A DNA stretch of 64,000 nt from Apophysomyces variabilis (GCA_002749535.1 MZZL01000037.1:152608-216607), one strand, 5' to 3'. Shown: positions 1-10,422, counted from the stretch's first letter. Program-made: numbers and translations. Notes: generated by a model not told the origin, from the sequence alone.

Positions 1-336
1 AAAAAAAAAAAAAAATAGAAACATGACTATATTTTATCGCCTGTGGCTATTTAATTCAGATGTTTCTCTAAATGAGCAATTAATAACGCAGTGCTTTACT
101 GACATTGTTATACAGTAAGTTCGAGCTGAAAAATCTGTGACAGCACCGATACTTTCCATTAGACCAATAAAAAATGGACAAAAGGTTCGTTCAAAATGTC
201 TCTAAAACATAGTAGAAAAACAGATATTTTTTGTATATTTAGGTTTTATTAATCATTGAACAAAGACAAAATGAGGGAAGCAGACAGAAGGGGAAGAAAT
301 GATTTACATGACAAGGTGGCAAAGTCCTAGACATTC
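1..336. other. Window start, no gene seen
   Basis: The window opens with a run of 15 adenines followed by AT-rich sequence. This is the downstream flank of the minus-strand Hsp20 gene that stops at 337. I see no open frame or RNA gene that I can support here. Confidence 0.5.
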
Positions 337-849
337 TTATTGAATAGTGATTTGGGTCGACGTCTTTTCTGCTTTGGGTACGATAATGGTCAGTAGTCCG
401 TTTTCATGGCAGGCTGTGATAGCTTCATGATTGACTCTGCTCGGGAAAGTAAAAGCGCGAGAGAACGAACCACTTGGTCGTTCAGTAAGCCAACGTCTGA
501 CCAGGCGGCTCTTGTCCTTGTCCTTCTGTTTGTCTTTGTGTTTCTCTTTCTCTTTCTCTTTGCCTTCATCTTGCTCCGAGGTTTCCTTAGAGGACTTGTA
601 ACTAGGTTGAATCTCTCCTTGAAGGACCAAGGTGCTGTCGTTCTTCCATTCGACGTTGATGTCTTTCTTGTCCATACCAGGGAGTTCCATGTAAATTTCG
701 TAGGCTGCGTTTGTCTCAATCACATCCGTACGCGGGTTCCCTGAGTTTGACCCGGTCAAAAAGAGTGAGCCTGTAGGTGTATCCGCTACGTTGAAAAGGC
801 TGTTTATGTCGTTCAAAGCGTTGTATAATGCTCGTTGTGTTAATGCCAT
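337..849 (-). CDS. Small heat shock protein, Hsp20 family (paralogue 1)
   Basis: A 170-residue intronless protein with an alpha-crystallin domain (about residues 40-165). The domain opens with the DVIETNAAYEIYMELPG-type strand and the conserved KKDINVEW segment, and closes with GLLTIIVPK. The C-terminal ITI is the IxI motif used for oligomer assembly. Known role of the family: ATP-independent holdase that keeps unfolding proteins soluble in the cytosol. Odd feature: a strongly charged Lys/Glu/Asp insert (about residues 88-115) in the loop before the second half of the domain, absent from the two other Hsp20s in this window. The start at 849 is supported by a TATA box 46-53 bases upstream and several heat-shock elements. 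About 40-50% similar by eye to the protein at 2507-2941, so the two are likely tandem-duplication relatives. Confidence 0.93.
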   Translation of the reverse strand: MALTQRALYNALNDINSLFNVADTPTGSLFLTGSNSGNPRTDVIETNAAYEIYMELPGMDKKDINVEWKNDSTLVLQGEIQPSYKSSKETSEQDEGKEKEKEKHKDKQKDKDKSRLVRRWLTERPSGSFSRAFTFPSRVNHEAITACHENGLLTIIVPKAEKTSTQITIQ

Positions 850-894
850 AATAAAGTTCGATACTGAAGATACCCCGTCGCCGCGTGCACGTTC

Positions 895-902
895 CTTTTA
901 TA
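895..902 (-). promoter_or_regulatory. TATA box of Hsp20 paralogue 1
   Basis: On the minus strand this reads TATAAAAG, 46-53 bases upstream of the start codon at 849. The same octamer lies upstream of the second Hsp20 gene. Confidence 0.7.
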
Positions 903-933
903 CTTTTCATTCCTTGCGAGCTAACACGAGTCT

Positions 934-1054
934 CTAGAAATTTCTAGCTTGATCGAGAAACGTCAAGATTACGCGATGTTGGCGTAAACTACCCGTTATT
1001 TCGAGAAATGTCTAAATTATGCGAGTATGTTCTAATGCACGGATCATTCGAGAA
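934..1054 (-). promoter_or_regulatory. Heat-shock element cluster of Hsp20 paralogue 1
   Basis: A perfect palindrome CTAGAAATTTCTAG lies at 934-947 (GAA/TTC inverted units), and two TTCGAGAA units (TTCnnGAA) lie at 1000-1007 and 1047-1054, with a further GAGAAA at 954-960. Inverted nGAAn units are the known binding site of heat shock factor. The cluster starts 32 bases upstream of the TATA box, so it fits a heat-inducible promoter for the minus-strand gene. Confidence 0.75.
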
Positions 1055-2506
1055 ACTACTCGCATCACTATTCAGACTCCGATACGCTTAACATGATCAA
1101 TGTGAAACACAGTAGGTTTCGTCGCCCTTTGTTCCTCTCGAAAAGAATCTTTGGAATGACGCCTATCGAGTCGTTCAAGAGAATCGTCTATTAGACACGT
1201 CATTCCCCGTCTCCCAGATACTATGGCTACTAAATCAACGTACAATCCTTTAATGACAGTCTAAATCCGGAAACATCGAGAAACAACCGGCTGCCAAATG
1301 ACCAGTCATGCAATGTAACTCTGGATAAGAGTTTCTACAGAAGACGCTTTGACTGTTCAGTGTTTGCAGTTGCGAAAAGCCCCATCATTGCTTTTTTTTT
1401 TCTCTCAGTCAATACGATATCAGAGAAAGTTCACCGACAGGAATCGTAACACACCATCACAGCAATCACTGTTTCAAGGCATATTATTCAGACACCTCCA
1501 CGCCAAAAAGAAAAAAAAAACACAACCCAGGATCGGCATTGTCCACTTTGACTAGTGTATATACACAGGCATTGCTGCAAATCTCTCTAAAGTGTTTAAG
1601 GCTCAAATTCGATTTATGGCTCCATTTGTTCGAAGCCATCGCATGGGTATAGCTTTGATACGCTGTGTTCTCATCTAATGATATAAGCTGTCATTGTATG
1701 GATCTATGAAAATCTAGAGATGCTATTTTTGAATGCTGTCATCTTTTCGAGTGACAAGATACAGCAGTCAATTTTCTGCTATGGAAGTAATATTAGACTA
1801 CAGTTTTTTCTTCATACAGAGGAAGTTTCTGTGAGCTTAATTATGACAGATACAACATACACTATATAAGTGCGAGGCAGTGAAGAAGCCAACTGTGGCG
1901 GTAAATATGTTGCATAATGAGGAAAAGCTTAGTAAATGCGGACATTATGGTTCTGGAAGTTAAATCTCTGTTGCCAAGGCGAAATATTCGACGCTTTGTA
2001 GAATACCAACATGTACCTGACAATATCAGTAATCTATTCAATCGGCTGGCGGAGCCATATTGCACCGATCCTGCAGAAGAGCGCAATGACAACAACCAAC
2101 AAGGTCCGAATGAAAGCTGAAATACTTCTGTTGCTGGGAATGCAATAAGTTGTCCTCTTGAAACAATGACTTGTATGGGTTGATTTCTCCATCTTGTTTT
2201 ATCCGCTCCACAAACTTAACTAGTTTGCTTCTGCCTCATATTTGTTGCTATTGCTTCATAGATAAGAAATTCTACTCAGACCTCCCTTTTGTGGCAGATG
2301 TATTACGTCAGATACAATTTTTCTCATTCTCATTTCTTTCCTGGACCAAACATAGTATATATATTACGATAGATGGTGTTCACTAGCATCTAAAAATAAA
2401 TCGGGAAGTATTGTGAAGTTATTTATTTATTGGAGACATATACACAAAAATCAGCATTGGATGTAACAATACTATAGGAGGGTGGATATTCCAGTGTACC
2501 AAACGT
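1055..2506. other. Intergenic, no gene recognised
   Basis: About 1.4 kb between the two Hsp20 genes. Short open frames occur on both strands (for example 1349-1555 plus and 1862-2095 minus) but they overlap each other antiparallel, show no recognisable motif and have no convincing start or splice context. I do not call any of them. Confidence 0.4.
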
Positions 2507-2941
2507 TTACTGAACAGTAATCTGTGTTGTTGTCTTTTCCGTTTTCGGGACAATAATTGTCAGCAGCCCGTCTTTATGGCTAGCAGTGATTGCATCCTGA
2601 TTAACCTTGTTTGGGAAAACGAAAGATCTGGAAAATGACCCGGTCGTTCGTTCAATAAGCCAGCGTCGAACAGGCTTCTTCTCTTCTGACACATCTGATG
2701 TGGAATCTGCACTGGATCCAATCTTGCTTTGCACGACCAACGTATTGTCGTCTTTCCATTCAACATTAATATCCTTCTTGTCTACACCAGGGAGCTCAGC
2801 ATGGATCTCATAAGCAACGTTTGTCTCGATTATATCGGTTGTGGGATGTCTTGGTCTTGTAGCTTTTCGGCAGACAGAGATAGAGGGGGAGTCAAGGATG
2901 TTGAAAATAGTGTTGATGTCGTTGAAAGTGTCGTATAACAT
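2507..2941 (-). CDS. Small heat shock protein, Hsp20 family (paralogue 2)
   Basis: A 144-residue intronless Hsp20. The alpha-crystallin domain covers about residues 32-140, with the TDIIETNVAYEIHAELPG opening, KKDINVEWKDD, a short linker and GLLTIIVPK; the C-terminal ITV matches the IxI assembly motif. It is clearly a paralogue of the protein at 337-849, sharing the N-terminal FND/LND-INxxFN segment and the domain, but it lacks that protein's charged insert. Start at 2941: a TATAAAAG box lies 86-93 bases upstream (3027-3034) and heat-shock elements lie at 3071-3078 and 3131-3138. Expected role: stress-induced chaperone in the cytosol. Confidence 0.93.
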   Translation of the reverse strand: MLYDTFNDINTIFNILDSPSISVCRKATRPRHPTTDIIETNVAYEIHAELPGVDKKDINVEWKDDNTLVVQSKIGSSADSTSDVSEEKKPVRRWLIERTTGSFSRSFVFPNKVNQDAITASHKDGLLTIIVPKTEKTTTQITVQ

Positions 2942-3026
2942 TGCTGAGCAGAAGAGTTTTTTTTGTGTTATAGATGGAATTAATAATAGCTTTTGGCTGG
3001 AAACGGCACCGGCACGACGTCAAGGC

Positions 3027-3034
3027 TTTTATAC
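3027..3034 (-). promoter_or_regulatory. TATA box of Hsp20 paralogue 2
   Basis: Minus-strand TATAAAAG, 86-93 bases upstream of the start codon at 2941; identical octamer to the one before Hsp20 paralogue 1. Confidence 0.65.
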
Positions 3035-3070
3035 CTGTTGCTTACAAACTCTATGATCACTCGTCATCTG

Positions 3071-3138
3071 GAAGCTTCTATGAAAAGTTTGTCATAATGA
3101 CCGGGACAATGCTATCTGACACATCGAATTTTCAGGAA
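3071..3138 (-). promoter_or_regulatory. Heat-shock elements of Hsp20 paralogue 2
   Basis: GAAGCTTC at 3071-3078 (GAAnnTTC) and TTCAGGAA at 3131-3138 (TTCnnGAA) are inverted nGAAn units, the known recognition pattern of heat shock factor. They lie 37-104 bases upstream of the TATA box. Confidence 0.65.
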
Positions 3139-4019
3139 CCTGCTGGTAAATTCATGTCTGTGTTTAAAAATACAGTTGGTGCTTTCCTGCAGACCTGCCA
3201 TAAAAACATGCTACATGACAATCGACTACTAATACATAACGATTCTTATCATTGATCTCTAAGATGTTTATACATCAGCTAGCATAAAATATACCACCAT
3301 CCCCTTTTTGGCCGCGTTGATTGCCTCTGCTGCCGCAAGATTCGCAATTACTGACGGGGGTAATCACTAGGATAACATACATCTTCTGAGCATGCGGACT
3401 CAGAAATTATTGCCCGGAGGCGATGATTACTCAGCGGATGATTGGAACTATTGTTAATCTACCAAAAGATGAACCCTTCTTCGTGCTGGCGTCATTGCGG
3501 CCAAGCCGTTATCAATCTACATGATTATAGTTGCCATCAGCAATAACACAATTAAGAAGACGAGAAATGCATAGAGGAATTATTGAAAATATTTATAGAT
3601 TGTACAGGTATTTGATTCATCGTTCAATAGCCACAGGACGTTATACTTCTTTCGATTCTCAAGAAACAACACGGAATGCAAACAAAGAATATGCCGTTTA
3701 TAGCTCATTGGGCGACTGGCATTTATCATAGCTTGTAGAGGCACATGCCGGGTAGAAATATGCTACCAAGTGAACAGAGAGTAAAGGTTCATGGCATGGT
3801 AAATATATAATCTTTACATGTCATAAATCAGCTAGTAATGACAACAATTGGCGAAAGCAATTATTGTTTTCTACATATCAACGATTAAAGATTGCAGCTT
3901 GTGTTTGGCTTGGATAAACCCATGTTTGAGTTGTTCCATATATGATAAGGGAATAAGGATAATGCGTATATATTATGCTGTTGAATGCGTTATGTGTTCT
4001 GCTCCATAATTTCATAGAA
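3139..4019. other. Intergenic, no gene recognised
   Basis: AT-rich sequence between the Hsp20 promoter and the 3' end of the DUF2358 gene. No open frame with supportable coding character. Confidence 0.4.
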
Positions 4020-4925
4020 CTAAATGCCTATGCCAGGGCTCAGTTCTGGTTCCCTTCGCTGCTTCAGGGCTTCCCAGTAAGCACGCAAACGACCTCCGAA
4101 TGAATGCATGAGCAGAACGCGACGACTGGGTGGTGGTACAATGCGTTGGATACGGTGCTCGCCAATAAACCCTTGTGTGTTAAAGGAGTATAGAAACACA
4201 CCCTCTACGTGCCGCACGGGTCGCGTCGTTTGAAGACCCAATAGACGACCCCATATCAAGGACGGACGGCACGTTCCTTCCAAACGCCACCGGATCTCCA
4301 GATGTCGGACGATGCCTTTGTTGCCGTGCGCATCTTTCAAAGACGAATTAGAATGTTTCATCCACATTTGATAATTTCCGTCTTCTTCATCAACATCCTT
4401 TCGATCGGGCAATACGCGCATCCGGACGATTTCAAACAGAATATCATCAAAATAAAGCCCTAGGCTCCAGCGAAGCATCTGTGCAATGCCAAGGTAAGCT
4501 GTCCTACCATGCACAGATAGACGCGTATAATGTGGATCCGATAGAATGATATTACTGGCATAAATGCTATGTTCTGCCAATCCGTGGCTGAAAAACCGGG
4601 GTAGGTCGTCCTGCAAAACGGCAATAGCTGGCGGCATTTTCTTTTCCTTTTAGTTTTTGTTGAAACCATATCTTTCCATCCTCTTCCTCACTCTTTTCTA
4701 CCACTCACCATACCCAACACGCAGTTCATATTCGTCTGGACGGAGATCTTTTTCAGAAATCGGCCCTTTAGAGTGCAATGTCCCGGCAAATGCCGTTTGC
4801 AGGGGTGGTTTGTCACCTCGACAAAGCATTAGTGGTCTTCGCAGTGTGCTACGATGCATGAGGCTATGACAATTGCTCAAACTGCGAAAAGATCTCATTG
4901 CCAAGCCTGAAAATCGTGATTGCAT
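4020..4925 (-). CDS. DUF2358 / C6orf136-like protein, probably mitochondrial
   Basis: Two exons: 4925-4709 and 4627-4020, joined across an 81-base GT-AG intron (donor GTGAGT at 4708, acceptor CAG ending at 4628); the join makes ...LRVGYAIAVLQDDLPRFF. Roughly 274 residues. The second exon carries the DUF2358 signature: LPRFFSHGL, the IYASNIILSDPH segment, a GR-x-AYLGIAQMLRW motif, then EIRWRLEG and a BxGVF(V/L)YxF-like stretch (EGVFLYSFNTQG). The family has an NTF2-like fold and no known reaction. The first exon is rich in Arg, Ser and Leu and lacks acidic residues for its first 45 positions, as in a mitochondrial targeting sequence (inference). I start at 4925 (MQSRFSGLAMRSF); an in-frame ATG at 4994 would add 23 residues. 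The ATG at 4637 is inside the intron and should not be used. Confidence 0.8.
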
Positions 4926-4990
4926 TGCGAAAACGAGATAATCAGGGTAACGAGCACTCTTGCATAATGAATAGCAGTGGCTTTGGTATA

Positions 4991-5173
4991 TCACGTGTGA
5001 AATCCAATCAATTTAATGAAGAATGGCTCGTTTCCCTTCGGCATGCAACAAGGGCCCAAGGAAAACACCGAGTATACGATCACACCTGCGCATAAGTATG
5101 CAGGCTTATCTAAAGAAACTAGACCGATGGTAGCCAGCTCTTGCATAACGGCTTTGGATATTCCATAATTCAT
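4991..5173 (-). CDS. Possible small membrane protein, unrecognised
   Basis: A 60-codon open frame directly upstream of the DUF2358 gene on the same strand. It has one hydrophobic stretch (about residues 28-46, from PAYLCAGVIVYSVF) followed by CCMPKGNEP. I do not recognise the family. It could be a small gene, the first exon of a longer one (a GTGATA possible donor lies at its end) or chance. Codon use looks reasonable, but no splice partner could be confirmed. Confidence 0.2.
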   Translation of the reverse strand: MNYGISKAVMQELATIGLVSLDKPAYLCAGVIVYSVFSLGPCCMPKGNEPFFIKLIGFHT

Positions 5174-5843
5174 CTCTTTCTATGACTATTATGGCATTAT
5201 ACATTTTCTGAAAAGGCCTACTCTTGAATAGGGCTTATGAACCATTAAGTGAAATGAGCTGCGTCTTATCATCTGCACTAAATAAAAGTATTTGGTAAAA
5301 AGTGGTTTGTCGCTCCGATTGAGCGCATATTTAACGAGGAATTGACTTAATGCTAGTGCCATAAACTCCCAAGAAGGCTGTATATCGCATTTGTAAACAC
5401 TGGTACATTCTTTTTTTGCTGCACTTGACCCTCTTAATCTGGATCTTCGAATGACATAGTCCCTGAAACCATTCGGCCCATTTCCAACTTATTGTGTCCA
5501 TACTTTCGCATATAAACCGGGTAGCCATTTATGATCATCATCATCCCCTCCAACAGCGTATGGATTTAGCGAATAAAACAGTAATAACGCTGTATTTGTT
5601 CGATTTCGTCTACCAATGTGCGTACATACGTTTATGGCGTGTACTTTTCTATATTCTGAGAATGTTTTGGATTGTTACTCTTTGTTCGTTTCGTGAAATT
5701 GTAATCAGCAAACAGTGATATCTTCCAGTTCGTAATTTATTACGAGCGCATGTGCGCCATTGTACTGAGGCGATGACGAAACTTTTCTATATCGATTTTT
5801 TACGGTGACATGTTATGGTACAGATGGGTTTAGGTTGCAATCG
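5174..5843. other. Intergenic, no gene recognised
   Basis: About 670 bases with only short, mutually overlapping open frames (for example 5331-5528 minus, 5494-5718 plus) and no recognisable motif. Confidence 0.4.
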
Positions 5844-6127
5844 TTACAGGTGTTTGCTCAAGCGTGCCAAATGGTAGTTAATGGTATTCTGGCTTTTGTT
5901 TTTGGAAACCTAAAATAGGATTGTTAGTGTTATACTTGATAAACCAGGGTCCAGTAGTCACTTACAGGTTTGGCCATGCAATCCGACAAAGCTTTGGCTG
6001 CCGTGACACATCGCTTGTCATCGACACCAGCTGTGGCCCAACACTCAAATAAGGAGCCCATTTCTACAATGCAAGGGCTTGCTTCAAGAATCTTCTTTGG
6101 CCTGACCTTCAGCTGCTTCAACTTCAT
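5844..6127 (-). CDS. MRP10: Mitochondrial ribosomal small-subunit protein Mrp10 / mS37 (twin CX9C)
   Basis: Two exons, 6127-5966 and 5909-5844, separated by a 56-base intron (GTAAGT...TTTTAG), giving 75 residues. The protein begins MKLKQLKVRPKK and carries two CX9C motifs: C-IVEMGSLFE-C and C-VTAAKALSD-C. This is the CHCH fold of Mrp10 (yeast) and CHCHD1/mS37 (animals), a component of the mitochondrial small ribosomal subunit imported through the intermembrane-space disulfide relay. The second exon encodes KNKSQNTINYHLARL, which matches the conserved C-terminal NINYHxARL segment of Mrp10 and confirms the splice. An upstream in-frame ATG at 6232 would add 35 residues; I prefer the ATG at 6127 because the family starts there. 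The gene is compact and of the usual length. Confidence 0.9.
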
Positions 6128-6615
6128 CGTTTGTCGTGAAGGAACGGAATGCAAGGACCTCACGTAAACAAGCGCTTTTGGGACGGTTTGTGACTTGCTT
6201 TGATTGGATCCAACTTTGTGCAACGTGAACAAACCCTACCCATTGTCAGTCTGACATTGATGCTAAGTGTTTCGCAAAACCATAGAAACATATCATATAC
6301 TGAGAACATATTATTTATTGAAAGTATTTACAACATAGCATCTAGCGTGCCACTGTATGTCCTCAACTGGACCTACTGAGCTTGAGCTTAAAATTTCAAG
6401 AACAAGTGACAACTCAGAATCATAATCACACGAGATCTGTGCAGAGATTTCCTTATAGAGGTTGCAGATGCTGTATCTATAGAAAGAATGAAAAAGAAAC
6501 TTTCAGGATATGGACAAGCGCATGTGCGACATTGTTTGTCTCAGCACCAAACAAAAGCAACCGGTCTCCAAACAAGGTCCTGCTCCCTCTTCTCTTCTCT
6601 TCTCTTCCTTTACCC
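6128..6615. other. Divergent intergenic region, no gene recognised
   Basis: Lies between the starts of Mrp10 (minus) and the secreted protein gene (plus), so it should hold both promoters. A CT-rich tract ends just before the ATG at 6616, a common feature of fungal promoters. No clear TATA box was assigned. Confidence 0.4.
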
Positions 6616-7766
6616 ATGAAAGCATACTTTGTTCTACTTTTGTTCTTGTTTGTTACACATATTCGAGCAGAAGAGTATGGCAATGCTATTAGAGAATGGT
6701 GTAGCGGTAAGCAAAGAAGGAGTATACCTAGCCAATAACCTCCCATTCATCTTGTTCCTCTTCTTTATAGGTCTTTCTGTATCATATCCCGATGCAACTT
6801 CTATAATTGCATCCGGGGATACCACAAACGTTACAGTCAGTAAGTTATAGCATAAGATAATCAACAGTTGTAACCTGTTCTGCGTATTTCTTCGGCCAAA
6901 AATAGCGAGAACCCCTAACGAACATAAAAAGACAATTACTGGTCTGGATGTAAGACTGGAGCAAACAGTGATTACGGAACATGTCTTGGGTAAACTAACG
7001 TAAGGCGCTCAGCTATATTCTGTCCGTCAAAACGGAAAAGTACAGTATGTTCGCAATATATGGAGGGGATCCTATCCGATATCTACGAAAGCCACCGTCA
7101 CTGACACCGTCCCAGAAACTGCCAAGCCGGGAATTTATTTTTACCGGTAAGCACAGAAGAATTGCAGTAACTTTGTTTCTCATATCGAGGTCATCCCTTT
7201 CAGTGTATGGGTCACAAATAAGATTGGTGACATGCATGGTCCGGACTGTCTGGAAACGTCGCACACATTCAAACTTATCTCAGGTACCCACACAAACGCA
7301 GAAGGCTTAATGTATTACACCGAGAGATTGGACGACATCGATTTGTATCACCCAGATCACTTCAAAGGTTGCTTCGGTCTTGACGTTGAATATCCTGCCG
7401 AAGGATCCGTTCACAAGCAGGGCAATCATGTCCATATCAAACTAGAGCGTGATGAGGCTTCTCAAACAGAGTCTTTACTCGAAGTTGATCTGTATAAATC
7501 TGTACCTAACCACACTCCAGAATATGTCGGAACAGTCTGGAGGGGAAACGAAGTGATCATCGATACATTCAGTTTGCAAGATCATTTACAAGTACCATTA
7601 GAGAAATTGGACCCTTCCGCTTTTTATTATTATACGTAAGTACTTCAGTTATCAACCGACGTTTTATGCTGTGATAATGACTATGCATAGTTTCCGAGTT
7701 ACTTCGAAGAAGATGCAGGATGATACGTGCATGTTCCGTTCTTCAAATTTTAAAATTGAAACTTAG
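6616..7766 (+). CDS. Secreted protein with two similar units, function unknown
   Basis: Five exons: 6616-6706, 6771-6839, 7005-7146, 7204-7635, 7691-7766; all joins keep frame and give 269 residues. Residues 1-18 form a signal peptide (MKAYFVLLLFLFVTHIRA). The rest contains two related units: each starts with a beta-strand pattern ending in SYP or EYP, has a VxLY-S/LYSV strand and an xxGTVWRG/VRNIWRG strand, and ends in (I/F)YF/YYY(R/T)(V/F)RV. The second unit contains two cysteines (GCFGLDVEYP and DDTCMFRS) and the linker has another (GPDCLETSHTF). I recognise this as a secreted family common in Mucoromycota but know no activity for it. The acceptor used for exon 3 (7004) is only a few bases from its branch-like CTAAC, so the exact exon-3 edge is the least sure point. 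Confidence 0.75.
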
Positions 7767-8142
7767 TTACCCATAAAGATTTAATTCAAATGTAATATTT
7801 GTTGAATGTTACTATACGCTACCGTAAACAAATGTTGCGTCCGTGAGAGGAGCAATTGGACGCCAAAATTAAACTGCATACGCCTTAATAAGGTAAAGAA
7901 ATCAGTACAGAAAACATAATTTACTCGCATCAACCTGGCCTTTCTATGGACGCAAGATCCAAGCGAGCAGCGTAAGCGTACATTGCTATCAGTAGAAAAA
8001 TAATTTGAAAGAAACGAGAATGGTTGTGTAAGAGTCCGTAAAATGTGTGCTTCTATGCATCTATGCGCTTGTTCAGAGTCATATATATATTCTACAATAT
8101 CAAATAAAAGCAAACCACTAATTTTGTAATCTAACATTTATA
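7767..8142. other. Convergent intergenic region
   Basis: 3' flanks of the secreted protein gene (plus) and the PPR gene (minus). AT-rich; the minus-strand open frame 7781-8137 has no recognisable feature and I read it as chance. Confidence 0.4.
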
Positions 8143-10422
8143 TTACATGTTTCCTGGAAAAAGATTGATTTTCCATGCCTCCAAGTCAGCAATTTCTTCG
8201 CTTGAGAAATGCTTCTGTCTTGCAAAACTTATCAATATATTTACAGTCTTTTCTTCCAGCAGAGGATGCCTTGCATCGCGGGTACGTGCACCGTTATCGC
8301 CTCCGGGCTGGATCATATCTTCCAATGCTACTCGACGAGCCTCGTCCCAGCCTTTTCGGCCATTAGAACGACAAAGGCATTCGATATAGGAGTTGTAATT
8401 GTTTCCATTCAGCGGAATTTCCATTTGCTTTAACATTTTCCAAATCATACGAGCTCTGTAGTGGAATCCGTTAAAGCCGCAGCTATCAAACACGATCGAA
8501 ATAGTAGCGGAATCAATCGCTGTTTCAGGAGAAGGATTCAAGAGTAAAGTATCCCATATCCTTAGGACAGTGTCGCCATCTCCCACGCGATTATAAGCAT
8601 CCATCAAAGCATTGTAAACAGCAATGTCCGGATCAAAGTAGATATCCATCTTGATATGATTATGGATCTGTTCCAGAACATAGCTATCTTTATGCTTTCC
8701 ACAAGCATTGAGAATAGTGGTGTATGTATGGGCGTCGGGTAATATATGCAATTGACGCATGTCGTTAAATAAAGTAAGTGCGGCTAACATAGGTGAAGAA
8801 GTGTTATCACTAGCTCCGTTTCCACTGACTGTGTACCCTTCTTCGAGCTGTGGTCTGTATAGGTCATAATCAGGATCCGCAAGCGCATTGATAATGGTGG
8901 TATAGAATCTTGTATCTAATTTAATTGAGGGATTAGAAGTTTGATGAGATTGGTGATGGTTCCGCAGAGTGTAATAGATATCCATGGCATCCTCAAGACG
9001 GTGATCGTTGATGTAGGCTAACGTAAGGCTGGTATACGTGAATATATCAGCTTTTTCAGAATAGCGAAAGACAGTGTCGTACAGATGCTGTGCCCGGGCA
9101 GAAAATCCGTTTTTCGCCAACCCATTTAACAATGCATTATACGCTTTCGTGTCTAGTTCTATCCCTTTAGCAGTGTGTTGCTCAATCAAATAGACAGCAT
9201 CCACAATTGCTTTTGCGTCTGCCTTTGCTGATGATGCAATATTCGCCAGACTGTTCAAGATACGCCCGGTGGGTTGGATCTTTCTGGCCACCATGTCGCG
9301 AAACAATGACAGGGCGCCACTTAAGTTTCCAGATTTTGCCTCAGCATCCAGTAACGTGCCATATGTAACCTGATCTGGGCGCAACTTCCTTTTTTCCATA
9401 TCCTGAAACATTCGCAGGGCCATGGCGTGGTTGTTAAACTTGAGACAACTGTCGATCAATATGTTGAACGTAGTAATGTCTGGTCGTACATATCCATATT
9501 TCGTAGGCAAAGAGTGATATAGATCAAGTACGCTATTTAAGTCCTTTGCTACATAGGCTTTAAATACTAACATTGCATTGACTGTTGCTATATCCACTTT
9601 GCAGCTTTCAATTTGTCGACAAATATCTTCACCAAAATCCACCAAGTTTTCTTTCGTACACATTTTAAGGAGTGTGGAAAAGGTGAATGCATCCGCGGTT
9701 ATACAATCATCTGTCATTTCTCGGTAAAGATTGCACGCTTCGTCAACCTTGCCGTTGTAAGAAAGCTGGTGGATTAAGGTATTGTATGTCCCAACATCCC
9801 GTTCAACGCCTTTCCGCTTCATTTCTTCAAATAATATCAGGGATCTATCCAAATCATTTGCTCTTTTAAAGCATCCAATCAATGTGTTGTAGGTGTAAAC
9901 GTTTGGATCAAGTCCCTTCTCTTGCATGCTTTTTAGGACACGGTAGGCATTCTCCGGTTGCTTTTGTACTCCATAGGCATACATAAGAACATGGTACTCG
10001 TAGTGCTCAAGAGTCATCCCAAGTCGCGTTTCCATAAAACGAAGTACACGAGTGATAAACTCAACGTCACTTTGCTTCGTGCCATTACGCGCCATTAACA
10101 ATAGCTTTCGTAGCACGCTCCGTGTTAACGTGTTGCTTGCGACATCCCCAGTTTGCATGACAGATTCCAGGTGGCATCGTGCTTGCTTAAGATCTCTTCG
10201 GTGTATGGCCTGTTTGAGTTTTTCGATTGTGTTCTTTCCCTTAGTAGGAAGGTTGTGTGTCAAACATGCGTCATTAAGAAAGCGTTTACTGCTGACAGGG
10301 CACAGGAAAATATTGGAAACGGGTTGCTGCTGTAGTGTCCGGTTCAGCACAGTGTATTTATTGGCCGTTCGCCAGGATGCGGTTGCCAGTTTTAAGGAAC
10401 GTGCGCATGACCTGGGTAACAT
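8143..10422 (-). CDS. Pentatricopeptide repeat (PPR) protein, probably mitochondrial
   Basis: A single-exon gene. Starting at the ATG at 10422 the product has 759 residues and begins MLPRSCARSLKLATASWR, a basic amphipathic stretch typical of a mitochondrial presequence; an ATG 12 codons upstream (10458) is also open. From about residue 130 to the end the sequence is a chain of PPR-type 35-residue helical hairpins, many with the signature NVYTYNTLIGCFKRAND, DVGTYNTLIHQL, PDQVTYGTLLDAEAK and PDAHTYTTILNACGK. The repeats use the TYN/TYxTLI core that contacts RNA bases. Known role of such proteins: binding organellar transcripts to aid processing, stability or translation. No endonuclease or DYW domain is visible. 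The specific target cannot be read from the sequence. Confidence 0.9.
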   Translation of the reverse strand: MLPRSCARSLKLATASWRTANKYTVLNRTLQQQPVSNIFLCPVSSKRFLNDACLTHNLPTKGKNTIEKLKQAIHRRDLKQARCHLESVMQTGDVASNTLTRSVLRKLLLMARNGTKQSDVEFITRVLRFMETRLGMTLEHYEYHVLMYAYGVQKQPENAYRVLKSMQEKGLDPNVYTYNTLIGCFKRANDLDRSLILFEEMKRKGVERDVGTYNTLIHQLSYNGKVDEACNLYREMTDDCITADAFTFSTLLKMCTKENLVDFGEDICRQIESCKVDIATVNAMLVFKAYVAKDLNSVLDLYHSLPTKYGYVRPDITTFNILIDSCLKFNNHAMALRMFQDMEKRKLRPDQVTYGTLLDAEAKSGNLSGALSLFRDMVARKIQPTGRILNSLANIASSAKADAKAIVDAVYLIEQHTAKGIELDTKAYNALLNGLAKNGFSARAQHLYDTVFRYSEKADIFTYTSLTLAYINDHRLEDAMDIYYTLRNHHQSHQTSNPSIKLDTRFYTTIINALADPDYDLYRPQLEEGYTVSGNGASDNTSSPMLAALTLFNDMRQLHILPDAHTYTTILNACGKHKDSYVLEQIHNHIKMDIYFDPDIAVYNALMDAYNRVGDGDTVLRIWDTLLLNPSPETAIDSATISIVFDSCGFNGFHYRARMIWKMLKQMEIPLNGNNYNSYIECLCRSNGRKGWDEARRVALEDMIQPGGDNGARTRDARHPLLEEKTVNILISFARQKHFSSEEIADLEAWKINLFPGNM

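Noticed and set aside
406..744. Plus-strand frame of 112 codons opposite Hsp20 paralogue 1
   Set aside because: It is the mirror of the Hsp20 coding sequence; its Leu/Phe/Val run is simply the antisense of the Lys/Glu insert.
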